The notes under the pieces are model-generated. The model had not been told where the DNA came from, did not search any database, and saw nothing but the letters and a program-made list of their open reading frames with translations. Below are positions 9,601 to 20,341 of a stretch of 64,000 nucleotides of DNA, in pieces (position 1 is the first letter of the stretch; every line of letters begins with the position of its first letter). The translations under genes were made by a program, and so were the position numbers. The DNA is from Alentia gelatinosa (lineage: Eukaryota > Annelida > Polychaeta > Phyllodocida > Polynoidae), in the NCBI GenBank assembly GCA_950022655.1, contig OX465588.1, positions 21,438,527 through 21,502,526 on the forward strand, given 5' to 3'.

Positions 9601-12600
9601 AATGCTCCAGAGGGCGCATACGGAAAAAAAAGTCCGATGGGGAAAATAGTGCATAACTAAAAAGAACTGATATTGATATGCCACTTGTCTAGAAAAAGTG
9701 GATAATGATTACAATATAGACTGGTTTCAGTTAAAAGCGGCCGTATGCTCCTCAGACTTGACTCTACGCAATATCATCGCATACGCCCGGATATTACTAA
9801 GAATCAACTGCTCGCAGCATACAGCCGCTTGTATCTGATATCAGTCAATATTGTGTACATATTATCTGCACACGCTTACAGTAAATATTCAAATTCGGTA
9901 GAGTAAGTAAATCCTCCTAATAGGCCGGTGTCGTACCTTATCTGCTTGGTTACCCCACGGCGGAAGACAAACATTCACCTGGCAACGTATACTTTAGCAT
10001 GGGACCACTGAGTGTATGAGCGTAATATGTTCAGAATACACTTGTACAATATTGCCAGAGAAATAATAAGGATTGCATCGCATTCTATGGTATCTCAGCT
10101 CAAATTTGGTGTCTCATACATGCATATCGCCTCAATAATACTTTAGATATAGCTTAGATAACATAGGATGACCGAAATTGAATACACATTAATACATTGG
10201 CAAGCCTAGCTATAATATGCTTATCTTTTTACAAGTTAGAACCAAAACAATTATCAACTGTGAAGTTTAGACAACCCAGACTTGTTAATACAATACCCTA
10301 GTTTGTTCCAGCAATTTAATCTGTCAAAAAACAACACTCCTGCAATCACACCCACCGTTCACACTCTAGGTGTGATTGCTATATGTCTCTATATGCATAC
10401 CGCCGGACTCGCGGTGTTTGTCCGAGCGGCCGCGTATCTAGGCAGTGGGCCGGAAGGTGGCGTTGAACGGCAACACCTGTATTATATAAACAATATTTCA
10501 TGCAAGAAATACTGTCAAAATGATATACATAATCCTTACAAATCATGCACGCTTACACAATAACCTTTACAAAGTATATAGCCCAGAAATACAGATACAA
10601 ATACAGAATACATCAAATGTGTAATGGATAAATGGGACATAGTATGGTTGATAACCATGGTTACTACATATATTTTGGGGTGGGTGAGGTAAGGCGTGAT
10701 ATGTATGCATAATGATAAACTCTGAATTGTGCCATTGGTACAAAGCATGCAATTACTATATCTTATTATTGGAAGGCACATTTCGTGTCAGCAAATGGAT
10801 ATTGAGCAACGACATGGATTTCTTAATTCAACATTTAATCTTGTTAACGAATTCTAATGCCACGTCTCAAATACTTACTTTAACATTGACGACTTCACTT
10901 ACAAAGATAAATTATCAATAAACTTTACGATGTGTTATCTGAATGTGACTGAATCCTTGACTTGACATGTGTTTCTCTCTACCTCTGTTGCATTCCCCAT
11001 GCAATTAAGGGGATCAGCCTGGAGGCAAGCGATCTAGTTTGATAGTTCCTTCATTAACAAACGGGTACCTCCCCCATTGTGGGGAAAGGGTTTCCTATTC
11101 GTAGGAAAAATCCGACCTTTTCCACGTGATCATAAAGCAGTTTAAACTCTAAAACACACTCAAAAGAACTCTCATATACCTTAAATGGAATTCACAGGGT
11201 GGGATTCATGTACCTCATAGAGTTCAAAATCTCATGAGATTCTGTTCTTTGTTAGGGGTAAATGTCGCCAACAATTGCAGGAGAAAAAACATGTCTCAGG
11301 GAAAATAGAACCCTTCAATCTAGACGAAGATATTATGTTCGACTACAGAATATCAGCAGGATTTGTCTCGGACAGATGCCCTGTGAGGGACATGAATCCC
11401 ACGGCGTGAATTCCACTTAAAGTAGAATTCACACGGTGGGATTCACATACCGCACAGGGTTCGAAATCTCATGAGATTCTATTCCCTTTTAGGGGTAAAG
11501 GTCGCCAACAATTACAGGGGAAAACACGTCCCAGGGAAATGGAACCCTATAAGGCGAAGAAATTATGTTCGAGAACAGAATCTCAGCAGGATTGCCTCAG
11601 ACAAACACCCTGTGAGGAACATGAATCCAATCGTGTGAATCCCACTTTACATTCACATGTATACCTCATTATTATATACCTATGCAAAAACAATCTACAC
11701 ATACTGCCCTCTCCTACCCATGTCGTATTTATTTTCGTACGGCACAGTGTGCCGTACGGGGTATGTGATCACGTGACTAGATAAAATATCGCCATTTTTA
11801 GGTATATAATAATACGTAAACGGGCTGACTATCTTCGTACGTCAAAATACTTGGTCAAATTATTGATCACATACATCCCTCTGCCTACGGCATCGGAATG
11901 TATGTGATCAATAATTTCACGTGGAAAAGGCGTATTTTTGACATACGAAGATAGTAAGCCAGTTTCCGTATAATACGCAGCATAGTACAATGCTTGTTCT
12001 AACCTTCAATGTCTTCAACTTTATGCCATTGTCACTTCTTGTTCTTCGAACTTTTTCTCCGCCAACTCTGGATTTTTGTACTCTGTAAGTTGTCTGTCCC
12101 ATTTTTCACCAAGGAAATGAATACATAATTAATCATGCTACTCATTGATACGTTACCCATCGTTTTAAATGCACTGAATTATTATCAGGGATTTGTTTAA
12201 ATCACCAAATAAGAAAACACGATATTTGAGTATAATAAAGTTTGGACAAGTTATATAAGCCGAATTAGATATTGATTTAGATAGTTATCATTTTGTTAAG
12301 ATTATATATGAAACGAGGAAGCAGTATCTTCCAAAATTATTGTTCAGAAAGTTACATGTATGCAGCCTACTCTACACAGGTGTCGGAGGGCGGTCAACTT
12401 ATGATCGGCCCTGTATTACATGAATAAAGACCCGTAACAGGTTTACCTTGAGTATATTCGAGGAATTTGAATTTAGAAAAAACTTACAAATTTATCAGCC
12501 CAATAGTTTATCGTAACTGTGTAAAGAATAATAAGTAATTACATTGGAGCCCAGAAACAAAACAAAATACGAATTAAAAAGAGAAACAACAAAAGAGAGA

Positions 12601-15080
12601 CTGATATAAATGACGATATAAATGTTAAGGTGATGTTATATGTAGGGTGGATGATACTCAACCCAACTGTCTGTATAATATGAATTAGAATCGCTGTACA
12701 ATGCTAATAATATTTCTGGTCTAGATATTTTCAATTCCCGTAGTAAATCATCATTGTCTCTGTTCATTTTTCATTGTTGATTCAAATCACCCTGTGCTGA
12801 TACTCAAACTTGTATTGACTCTCAGAGAAGCGACTGTCGAAGATTGATACGCTGAGGCTGGCCATTTCTTACATCGCGCTGCTCCGGGACTTGCTCGCCT
12901 CCCCTCGCGAGTCGCTCGACCACATCGAGTACTGCCTGCGGACCTCCCCGACCACGGGAAACACCGCAGTGTGGAACACCAGCGGTGAGTGCCTCCTCCC
13001 CGCCCCGACAATACACGAGTTACCCTTTGGCATGCTAAAGCCGGAGACACCAAGCGAGAAACGCAGCGATTTCCGGAATCGCCAACCCAAAATGGTGTAT
13101 ATGTGAGCTATTTTATCATATTTCATCTGATGATTGCTTCCAAGATGCTAAATTATGAGCAGCAGATAGTCCTATGAAATAATATCCCACATATATGCCA
13201 TTTTATCTCGGCGATTCCAGAGATCGCCGCCTTGACTCGGTTGGTGTGTCTCCGGTATAAAGGCCCGTTTCCATTGGCCGACGAAAACAATGTAGATTTT
13301 TGGGCTCTTTTAAAAGCCTATTTACATTGGACCTTTACCATCGGACCTTTAGTATCGAAAACGCAAAATGTAAATAGGCTATTAGAAGAGCGCAAAATAT
13401 TTGCACCGTTTTCGTCAGCCAAAGGACAGAGGCCTTAAGCCGTGCAATGTTTGGTTAAACAATGCGTAGACTGGCGAATATTGGCCACCAACCTCTGTCT
13501 TCAACTTCGAGGTTGGCCAGGTCCAGTCGCTTACTAGCCAAAAAAGGCTCAATATAAATATTTCGGAGCAAAGTATGGTTTTGAACATGTTGATTATAAA
13601 ACTATAAATACTCATTAGAAACCACTATTAGCTTAGCTAATTGATAGCAAAGTATATAGTCTCTTTAGAAAAGTACACAAAAAAAGAAAATGCTAACACG
13701 AATAAGGGGCATTGAGAGTGCTGCATTCTTCAAGCATGGCTAAAGATCTGGTGGAAGAATACTTCACTCTTCCATCAGAGATCCTGCTTCTGGTAGTAAG
13801 AAGATCAACAAGGAGAGTGCCAGTCAATGTGGTCTAGTGACCTGAGTAAGACTGGCCTAACTGGGACAGTTTTGGGATGGAACGTTTTCGGATGTGATTG
13901 CAAGGTTATTTGGATTGTTTTGCAAGATATGACTGCTGAGACAAAATAAAGCGTAAGATTGAGTATGGACTGTTTAGTTGGCAATTGTCCATATATGAAG
14001 TATCACAGAGGCGATAATCATGTTTACCCCACCAAATTGGAGCTGGAATACCATAAATTGCAAGGCAACCGCTCCCCTGTTTCAGGTACAAAAAAAATAT
14101 AAACGTAATACGTTCATAATCATCTAAGGTAAAAGAATACGTTGCCAGATATTTGCTTGGCCGACGCCATTACATAAGGGGTGCATATATATTTACCAGA
14201 TAGCCCAGATTTCAACTTCATCAGGCATGAATAAACTTGCTTATAGGGAGGCCCATTCCACGCTAGTGCCCATTATGGTGGCCGTACGGGCGTCACCGGC
14301 GTGTAACAGACAAAAGCTATTTCATTAGTTTCTAGCAGGTCTTGGCCGTGCAACAGCCGCACAGCAGCCAGCGTTGAACAAGTGGCCTGCTCCACTACAA
14401 AAGTTCTATATATACCTGACAGGTGTTAACTCGGCGCCCATGTGGCGCCTGTGCGACGCCCGCACGGCGCCATTTGGCATGCTTGGTGGAATACGCCCTT
14501 AAATAACGAGATAAGGTGCACGAAAAAATGTCCAATAGACGCTCTATGAACTTAGAAGCAGGGGGCGTCGATATCGACATATACCAATAGGACGGACGGC
14601 TTTGAGATAGCAATATACACATGTAGCTCTCAATTGGGAAAGATGAGAGAAGTGAGTGATTTGCCCATTTGCAGCTCCATTTTGTGTTTTGGGAATTGCA
14701 AGGGCCTCATGTCGGGAACCAAAGCCTCTTCTGGTTCCCTGATCATCATTGAGCGTATGCATGCTTAAATGGTTTATTCATTGCATTGTTTGATAAACAA
14801 TATCTTCTGTGCACGTTTCAAACGATCAATATAGATCCCATTTCATTTTCAAATGAGCCTCATTGCCCTTGCTTCGATTGCTTCCCGTTTGTATATATCC
14901 CGCTTCCCGTTTATATATATCTACCAATAACAAATGTGTACATATGTAACCATGCCACCTGGGGCACTAATCCCGACCTTTCGTCCTTCAGACCTGACGG
15001 CGCGGCTTGCTTGGATAAAGTGGGAGAATCTCGGAGTGAAGCGTAGAGCGATAATAGGTGGAATTCCATCTATCCAGTGA
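6189..15080 (+). CDS. Fer2: Fer2-like bHLH transcription factor, five coding exons
   Basis: The exons 6189-6619, 7061-7084, 8242-8342, 12826-12984 and 14992-15080 join in phase to 804 bases, 267 residues plus TGA. Residues 1-150 are Gly/Pro/Asp-rich and look disordered. The bHLH spans about 154-209: the basic region has ANIRERKRM with the E-box-contacting Glu162, helix 1 [10 protein letters not shown], loop [14 protein letters not shown], helix 2 [18 protein letters not shown]-terminal block (W235-N-T-S-D-L-T-A-R-L ... W-E-N-L-G-V254) closes the protein. Members of the 48-related group (Ptf1a, Fer1-3) are nuclear, bind E-boxes with E proteins and specify neurons or gut/pancreas cells. The [13 protein letters not shown] loop places it in this group, and my recollection of arthropod Fer2 (SINSAF helix and C-terminal block) favours Fer2; HAND also shares SINSAF. 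The subfamily is an inference. All introns have GT/AG ends. Confidence 0.82.
7061..7084 (+). CDS. Fer2: Fer2-like exon 2, 24-base microexon
   Basis: A polypyrimidine tract and AATTTTCCAG precede the exon, and GTAGGT follows it. It adds NQMEYGS plus two split codons just before the basic region. It starts and ends in phase 2, so it fits between exons 1 and 3. Because its length is a multiple of three, skipping it also keeps the frame (Arg then replaces the split codons). Confidence 0.6.
7872..8160. mobile_element. MITE in intron 2 of the Fer2-like gene
   Basis: The termini GTAAGGCCTGGCGTCCACCT and AGGTGGACGCCAGACCTTAC are nearly perfect inverted repeats continuing inward as ACTACGATA/TATCGTAGT, about 28 bases. 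The interior carries more ATATCGGA-type inverted motifs. At 289 bases with no ORF it is a non-autonomous DNA element, ending 81 bases before the bHLH exon. Confidence 0.8.
8242..8342 (+). CDS. Fer2: Fer2-like exon 3 (basic region, helix 1, loop)
   Basis: The acceptor is CTGCCACAG at 8241. Translation gives [18 protein letters not shown] followed by [15 protein letters not shown], a clear bHLH basic region and helix 1. It ends in phase 1 before GTACGG at 8343, and the split codon is the Glu of the YEKRLSK loop. Confidence 0.88.
8375..8670 (+). mobile_element. Two-part hairpin element, copy B (intron 3)
   Basis: Module 1 (8375-8534) starts TATCCCACCCTTAATATAAA and ends GAGGGGTAGGATA. It contains CCCATAGGCTTAACATTGAG and a perfect hairpin CCGTATGCCA/TGGCATACGG at about 8421-8448. 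Module 2 arms are 8553-8591 and 8632-8670, about 35 of 39 paired, around GGATACCACTCGGCTCCGCC. The element begins only 33 bases after the exon 3 end. Confidence 0.7.
8939..9414. mobile_element. MITE, GGGATTCACACG family (long copy)
   Basis: It starts AAGTGGGATTCACACGTAGA and ends GTACATGAATCCCATAATGA then GAATCCCACT, the inverse. It is about 476 bases, twice the size of the other copies. The right half aligns with copies at 320 and 11184, while the left half contains extra sequence resembling 600-660. Confidence 0.6.
9699..9870. mobile_element. Foldback element, GATAATGA/ACTGGTTTC family (copy 2)
   Basis: The left arm GTGGATAATGATTACAATAT then AGACTGGTTTCAGTTAAAAG and CGGCCGTATGC is mirrored by GCATACAGCCGCTTGTATCT, GATATCAGTCAATATTGTGT and TTATCTGCAC. 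Clear homology to the element at 4045 and shorter homology to 49535. Confidence 0.7.
9871..11183. other. Intron 3 stretch without clear features
   Basis: AT-rich intron sequence of the Fer2-like gene. I see no exon-like ORF bounded by splice sites. The further intron stretch 11981-12825 looks the same. Confidence 0.5.
11184..11418. mobile_element. MITE, GGGATTCACACG family (tandem copy 1)
   Basis: The ends TGGAATTCACAGGGTGGGAT and the inverse CCCACGGCGTGAATTCCA are flanked by TTAA on both sides. The interior (CAACAATTGCAGGAGAAAAA, CATGTCTCAGGGAAAATAGA) matches copies at 320 and 11419. Confidence 0.75.
11419..11648. mobile_element. MITE, GGGATTCACACG family (tandem copy 2)
   Basis: It abuts the previous copy and shares its TTAAA boundary. 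The ends are GTAGAATTCACACGGTGGGA and CGTGTGAATCCCACTTTA. Internal sequence is close to that of copy 1, including AATGGAACCCTATAA and CTCAGCAGGATT. Confidence 0.75.
11736..11758. repeat. Short near-perfect palindrome
   Basis: CGTACGGCAC and GTGCCGTACG flank a three-base centre. It lies beside a larger foldback element and may be part of it. Confidence 0.6.
11806..11980. mobile_element. Foldback element in intron 3
   Basis: The left arm (TAATACGTAAACGGGCTGAC, TATCTTCGTACGTCAAAATA, ATTATTGATCACATACAT) pairs with the right arm (ATGTATGTGATCAATAAT, TATTTTTGACATACGAAGAT, AGTAAGCCAGTTTCCGTATA). The arms are some 65-80 bases with a short loop near CTGCCTACGGCATCGG. No ORF. Confidence 0.75.
12826..12984 (+). 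CDS. Fer2: Fer2-like exon 4 (helix 2 and linker)
   Basis: The acceptor GACTCTCAG ends at 12825. The exon supplies [19 protein letters not shown] and [20 protein letters not shown], completing the bHLH, then a linker ending WNTS. GTGAGT follows at 12985. The exon is GC-rich with CpG, unlike its introns. Confidence 0.88.
13260..13437. mobile_element. MITE in intron 4
   Basis: AAGGCCCGTTTCCATTGGCC then GACGAAAAC is mirrored by GTTTTCGTCAGCCAAAGGAC then AGAGGCCTT. A second inner pair (GCTCTTTTAAAAGCCTATTT / AATAGGCTATTAGAAGAGC) makes nearly the whole 178 bases self-complementary. Confidence 0.8.
14245..14500. mobile_element. MITE in intron 4, second
   Basis: AGGGAGGCCCATTCCACGCT and CATTATGGTGGCCGTACGGG are mirrored by CCCGCACGGCGCCATTTGGC and AAGCTTGG-type sequence ending GGTGGAATACGCCCTT. 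The element is GC-rich, about 256 bases, with no coding potential. Confidence 0.75.
14992..15080 (+). CDS. Fer2: Fer2-like exon 5 (conserved C-terminus, stop)
   Basis: The acceptor CGTCCTTCAG ends at 14991. The reading frame continues in phase as [20 protein letters not shown] then IIGGIPSIQ and TGA at 15078-15080. The Trp-rich block agrees with the C-terminal motif I recall for Fer2 proteins, which supports this as a real terminal exon about 2 kb from exon 4. Confidence 0.75.
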
Positions 15081-15485
15081 ATTCCCTGTCTGTAACTCGT
15101 CAGTTGGTCCACCGTGCGCGCTCGGCACGCCTTGCCCCTCAGCATGTGCGACCTGACCCTGGAGAAACTTGCCAATTGTAACTATAAGTGGAACCTCATC
15201 TAGCGGAATTCAATTAAATTTGATCTGTATGAGATTTTTTTCTTGTAGTGCATTCCGCACGTTTTCAATTGTTTGTTATTATCATGTGAATCTCCCCATT
15301 AGAGTGTCTAAACTAGTGCTTAAGGTTATTTCTTTACATGACGAAATTTCTTTAGTTTATAAAACATATCAGATGGACCTCTTAAAGGTATGACGACGGC
15401 CCAGTCTGCTAAATTGCGCCTCACATTCCGGTCTCTATTAGCAAAAAGGAAAAATCTGAAATAACAAAACTCATCTACATGCAAA
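15081..15485 (+). other. 3' flank or UTR of the Fer2-like gene
   Basis: This non-coding sequence after the stop is presumably 3' UTR in part. No AATAAA lies close by; the first clear one is near 16205. The UTR end cannot be set. Confidence 0.4.
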
Positions 15486-15662
15486 TATCCCACCCCTGGT
15501 ATTTTTTCTGCATTGACTTACCATTGGGAACTCGTATCCAACGCCCATGAGATATTTAGGAAAAATATCCAATGGAGGATTATGTCACAATCATCGAGTT
15601 TGAATCACCATGTAATTCACGCGGCTTTGCCTTGTGAATTACTACATGATTCAAGCTCGATG
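15486..15662 (+). mobile_element. Two-part hairpin element, copy C (partial)
   Basis: Module 1 begins TATCCCACCCCTGGTATTTT with GGGAACTCGTATCCAACGCC and an inner hairpin ATGAGATATTT/AAATATCCAAT. Module 2 pairs 15592-15620 with 15634-15662, about 24 of 29 bases, around GCGGCTTTGCCTT. The usual inverted right end of module 1 is not recognisable. Confidence 0.55.
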
Positions 15663-16508
15663 GGATATGAGCTCTGACCCTAAACTTTCATAGGTTTCCT
15701 CTATAATCTTCAATACAATAGAATTGACCTCAATGTCCATGTAGTAATTTCGTAGTAAATGTCAAATTCTATTTACAAAACTATAGTAATGGCTGACAAC
15801 ATTTATTGAGGGTAAGTATAATGGAGTGTAGAAGATATTAGTTGCTGGTGACGTTCCCTGCCTACCTCACGAATCGGGATCAACTATTAAATTTCCTGTA
15901 TGCTTGCAATATGGGTTTTTCAGTTTACTCTATCGATTAGAAACTGAACCGTCATAACTCAAGCATTGTCACCATCAGCCGGAGAGTGGATTTATTTAAT
16001 GAGTGGAGCACTACGACTACCATTACAAGAACACAACTATATTGTTGTCTCGACTTCATGTGTAGAACATGACAGTTTGAAACTTTTTGTAGAAGTTTTT
16101 TAATCCGAACTATACTCCAGCTATCCAAAACTTTGATAGAATAATATAACCTTCAGTTGTTCCCAATGTTGCAAAACAAACTTGTATGATTTCATATACG
16201 TTGTTAATAAATTATGTATGAATGAAATATAGCAAATGTCTTGATATAGTAAAGGGGTTATGGCACCTACTACATAAGGTACACCTTGTGTTAGAGTGAG
16301 TGACACTAATACCTAGGACATTCATTCTCTCGCTGCATGCTTTCCATACTAAATATATTATACCTAACATCGACAAGTCTCCTTTCCTTGCATCAACATC
16401 AAGAACCTAGGAGCAACTGGTAGCTTCATTTTTGATGAATGAGTGTGGAATTATAAATGAACAATTAAAAGGTTTTGTGTACTCAGTCTATGGATCTTTT
16501 TAGAACTT

Positions 16509-16646
16509 CATCTCACCCCTGGTATTTTTTCTCCGTATACTTAATATTGGGAACTTGTACTCAACGCCCATGGAGTATTTAGAAAAAAATACTCGATGGG
16601 AGATTATGTCACAAATGTTAACCAATAAGTCAATATGAGGGGTGAG
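16509..16646 (+). mobile_element. Hairpin element family, module 1 only
   Basis: It starts CATCTCACCCCTGGTATTTT and ends ATATGAGGGGTGAG. The inner hairpin CCCATGGAGTATTT/AAATACTCGATGGG is well formed. The long second hairpin is absent. Confidence 0.6.
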
Positions 16647-16662
16647 TTGAATTCAGAAATCT

Positions 16663-17473
16663 GGGCCCTGTTTTTCAGTCGAGACGATCTCAAGTTGAGA
16701 CCGTTTGGATGCCAAACTGTTTTTCAGTTGAGACGATCTCTGGGGATCTCAGCCTAAGACTGAGATGCGACCGTTTTGGGCGATTTCAGTGTTTTTCAGT
16801 TGTGATGATCTCAAGGGATCTCAAGTGAAATGATCTCCCAAACGGTCTCAACCTGAGACCAGTTGATACTAGTCATAACTTATTTTTTTCGGTGCTTACA
16901 CTTATTCAAATTAGAAAATATTTAGAGCCAAGGGTTCTAATAATCTGACATACCTATATCCGAAATTTCATAGTTTTCTTGTGGTTATTAAGACTGTAAT
17001 AAACATTTGTCTGGAAATCTTAGAGATGCAGTCACTGCTCCACTCAAACAGCTTGTGTATACCTACTGGAATGCTCGATGTTATTTGAGCAGGGTAGGGT
17101 CAAGGTCACTCCATATTTATAAATAACAACACTACCCATTCACAAAGAAAAACATGTCTGACTCTTGAAATATTCAATAGAAAATTATGAAATCTTAGGA
17201 TCCAATTGGATGGACATGGACAATTATTCGCTGTAAATATGGTCTTATTTGAATAAGTATAAGTATCTCAAATCAATAATTTCTGAGTGCAGTATCTTGT
17301 GCCTGGCAGAAATGATCTCAGCTAAACCTGAGATCGTCCTGAGATCCGTTGTGGTGCACTGAGACCCTGACTGAAAAACACCTGCAGCCATTGATCTCCC
17401 AAATGGTCTCAGGATCTCCCATGGATCTCAGTGGATCTCAGCTTGAGATCGTCTCGACTGAGAAACAGGGCCC
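16663..17473. mobile_element. 811-base terminal-inverted-repeat element
   Basis: The ends GGGCCCTGTTTTTCAGTCGA then GACGATCTCAAG and CTTGAGATCGTCTCGACTGA then GAAACAGGGCCC are near-perfect inverted repeats. Subterminal regions carry many short GATCTCA/TGAGATC motifs in both orientations. The AT-rich centre has no long ORF, so it is non-autonomous. Its tips resemble those of the element at 61104. Confidence 0.85.
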
Positions 17474-20340
17474 TGCATCACCGACACACGATCAAGAAGC
17501 GCACAACACAAGTTTGGCATGATTGTCTCTTTATTCACTTTTTGGGGATGAAGATCATCCAGATTAAATCAACCTTTAATAAGACCAAAATGAAGATTGA
17601 ACAAAACATAGTTAACAACCATGATTACTGCTTCAAAAAACTGGCTCGAGTCAAACGTTTACTAACACCACCAGCTCGAGTTCGACGATAAGCACTCAAG
17701 GCGTCTGCTGCAGGCCTAAACAGTATTTCATGAACAGTGACAACCGTCATAAGGGACACTATTCGAACTCAGATCAAGTGTGTACCAGGTATACTCATGA
17801 GTAAGGCATACCAGGTTTACGATGCATTGGAATTTAACCACACCCAATGCTGGTAGTATTGTTACATGTAGTTACCATGAAGCTACAATGTCGTACTTAC
17901 TGACACCTATGCAAATTGGCATTGAGATTCCAGTCCCTATAATGGGAATGGGCCAGGGATGAGAACAAGTACAGGCGGATGGGGAAACATAACATTAGCC
18001 ATGAGGCATAGATGCGAACTGAGGCTAATGTCACGTAGCTATCATAAGACTCATTAAACTAATCTGGGTTATTATCCACTTATAAAATTCACTAGCATGA
18101 ATATCATGATACAATTTGTTTTCTTCTTTTTCTTTATTGAGTAAAGAGTGCCATCTCAGCGTAGTGAGTTTTTCGGGTCACTCGCGGTACATGTATGCAG
18201 TACATGAAGTAAGCTCTTTCTTTTTGCCAGTATAAACTAATCAAATTGGAAAATCACTAGTGTATAACTGGTATATGGGCAAGATCCTCGGATGCCTTAT
18301 ACATGTGTGTACCTATTAGGGTTTGGATAATTGAAAGCTGGCACTGATATTTGGACGGTAATACCGAATGTCCCTTTACCTTTCTAAATTCATGTTCCAA
18401 GATAAATAAAACGAAAGTTGCTTAGATAGAATAAATACAAAGTAAAATCAATATATATATTTTGATCATAAACAGGAAACACATACAGTTACTTGTGTAA
18501 TTAACTATTCTTGATTAATATAACGTTCGTACATTTTACAGGAAGTACATTGTGGACGGTATAGGGTCTTTACTCAACGCTAAATGGATGGGAGACCTCA
18601 ATTGTAACTCGATGATAATCAAAGCTGCACTAATATCGGCCCACATAGATGTCAGTGACCACCGTAACCCACTGATGGGAGGGAGCACTACATTGTCCAT
18701 GCGAAGTCCCAATTAGATGTTTATCAGTTACCTAAATTTTTAAACAGATTTTAAAGCATTCAATATCAAAATTAAGTAGCTTTGGTTTAATTTTCTGCTT
18801 TACTTAAAACTATAGGGGCGATTTCAGGTATACCTGCGTGGCATGACATACAAACTGGCAAAACTGACGGCTTCTGATTGCTAGCGGGAATGTACAATGT
18901 GAGTATTTGTTAACCTGAAACGCGAATTCATCATAACAAGAGGCAAGATGAAGCGTAAACCAAAGTCCACATCATGGCTAACAATGTAATATAAACAATA
19001 AACAGTCTAGAGCTAGCATTGGTCAAATGCACAACACTGCCTATATATTGAATACTGAAGTTACTTTCCATTAAATACTGATTCTTTATATATTTGAGCT
19101 GATCGCTTATACATCGTTGAGCAGCAATAACTATTAAACATACTCATTTCTCCCTACAGTACCAGTTTGTTGATACAATACAAGATGAAATAAGAAGTAT
19201 TTTGAGGTTACTGAATTAATAATTAATAATCGTCTGTCTATACTTCATGAAACAAATAGTTACCCACATAACAAAATCTCGTCGGATACACAGTTGGGTT
19301 TCATAAAATCACGTATAAAAATAAAAGACAATCTAAATACTCAAGAAGAAATAATGGCGAAGACGCATGTCCATTTTTGGTTCAACTTAAAGCATAATCA
19401 ATGGACTAATGTATTTTAAAATTATAAATGAAAAATAACAATGTAGCCAGATTTAGCCGTTCTGAAACCTGAGCGTTCAGTTTGGGAACGTCTCAATTTC
19501 CTTTGTCATGTTTGATTTTTGGCATAAACCCTAATGGGTTTTCGTGTGGAGACAAGAGAAAACATCTAGATAGAATCTGTTGAGCGCCAGCACCCTCGAA
19601 TTCTGTCAATTTATTCTCTTCTACTGCATTAGAACACCACCAGGATGCAATAATCCTTTTAATATACATTCAACACATTTTTTAAAGAGAGATGTGCTGA
19701 ATATTTGTTGAATTAATATGAAAGACATTTTATTTGTCAACATCTAGGATATGGCGCAGACTAATTATAAATGACCAAACGCAATTATGTAGATTTGGGA
19801 ACTAAACACTTAAATTTTATAAACACCAAAGGAACTTATATCATTGGTGTATGTTAGAACATGTTCTGTGTTGCCTCCCCACTGGGTCTAAACACCGTGT
19901 TAAGAATTGAAAAAGTGTAAGTTGCTTATTGGGCCTTCACCCCCTGAGGTCTTGCTACACTTCAGCAGGGTAGTGGGGTCTCAAATTTGAAGTAGGAAAT
20001 GTAAACATGGACCTGTGGTCACTTGAACGAAAAAGAAAGAAAAACGTTTATTTCAAGACTGTTTCAATATTCAGCGCTTTTATCATCAATTACAATAAGT
20101 AATTATATGTCTGAAGTGTGTGGCGTTTTCTTGGTCTAATTCAGGATTATTCACTAATTCAGAATAAAAAAACTGTATTAATTCAGGATTAAAAAAAACT
20201 GTATCTACACTAAAGTGAGTATTCCATTGGTCCGACTAAACAGGGAAAAGACGAATTTCGACGTCTCGCGGAGATCCCCGGCTGTCAGCGAATGAGCTGA
20301 ATATCGACTTTGATATATATACGTTTTGAAATAAAAACCT
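17474..20340. other. Intergenic, no gene seen
   Basis: AT-rich DNA without exon-like ORFs. A short tandem repeat (ATTCAGNATTAAAAAAACTG units) lies at about 20155-20210. Confidence 0.5.
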
Positions 20341-20341
20341 A

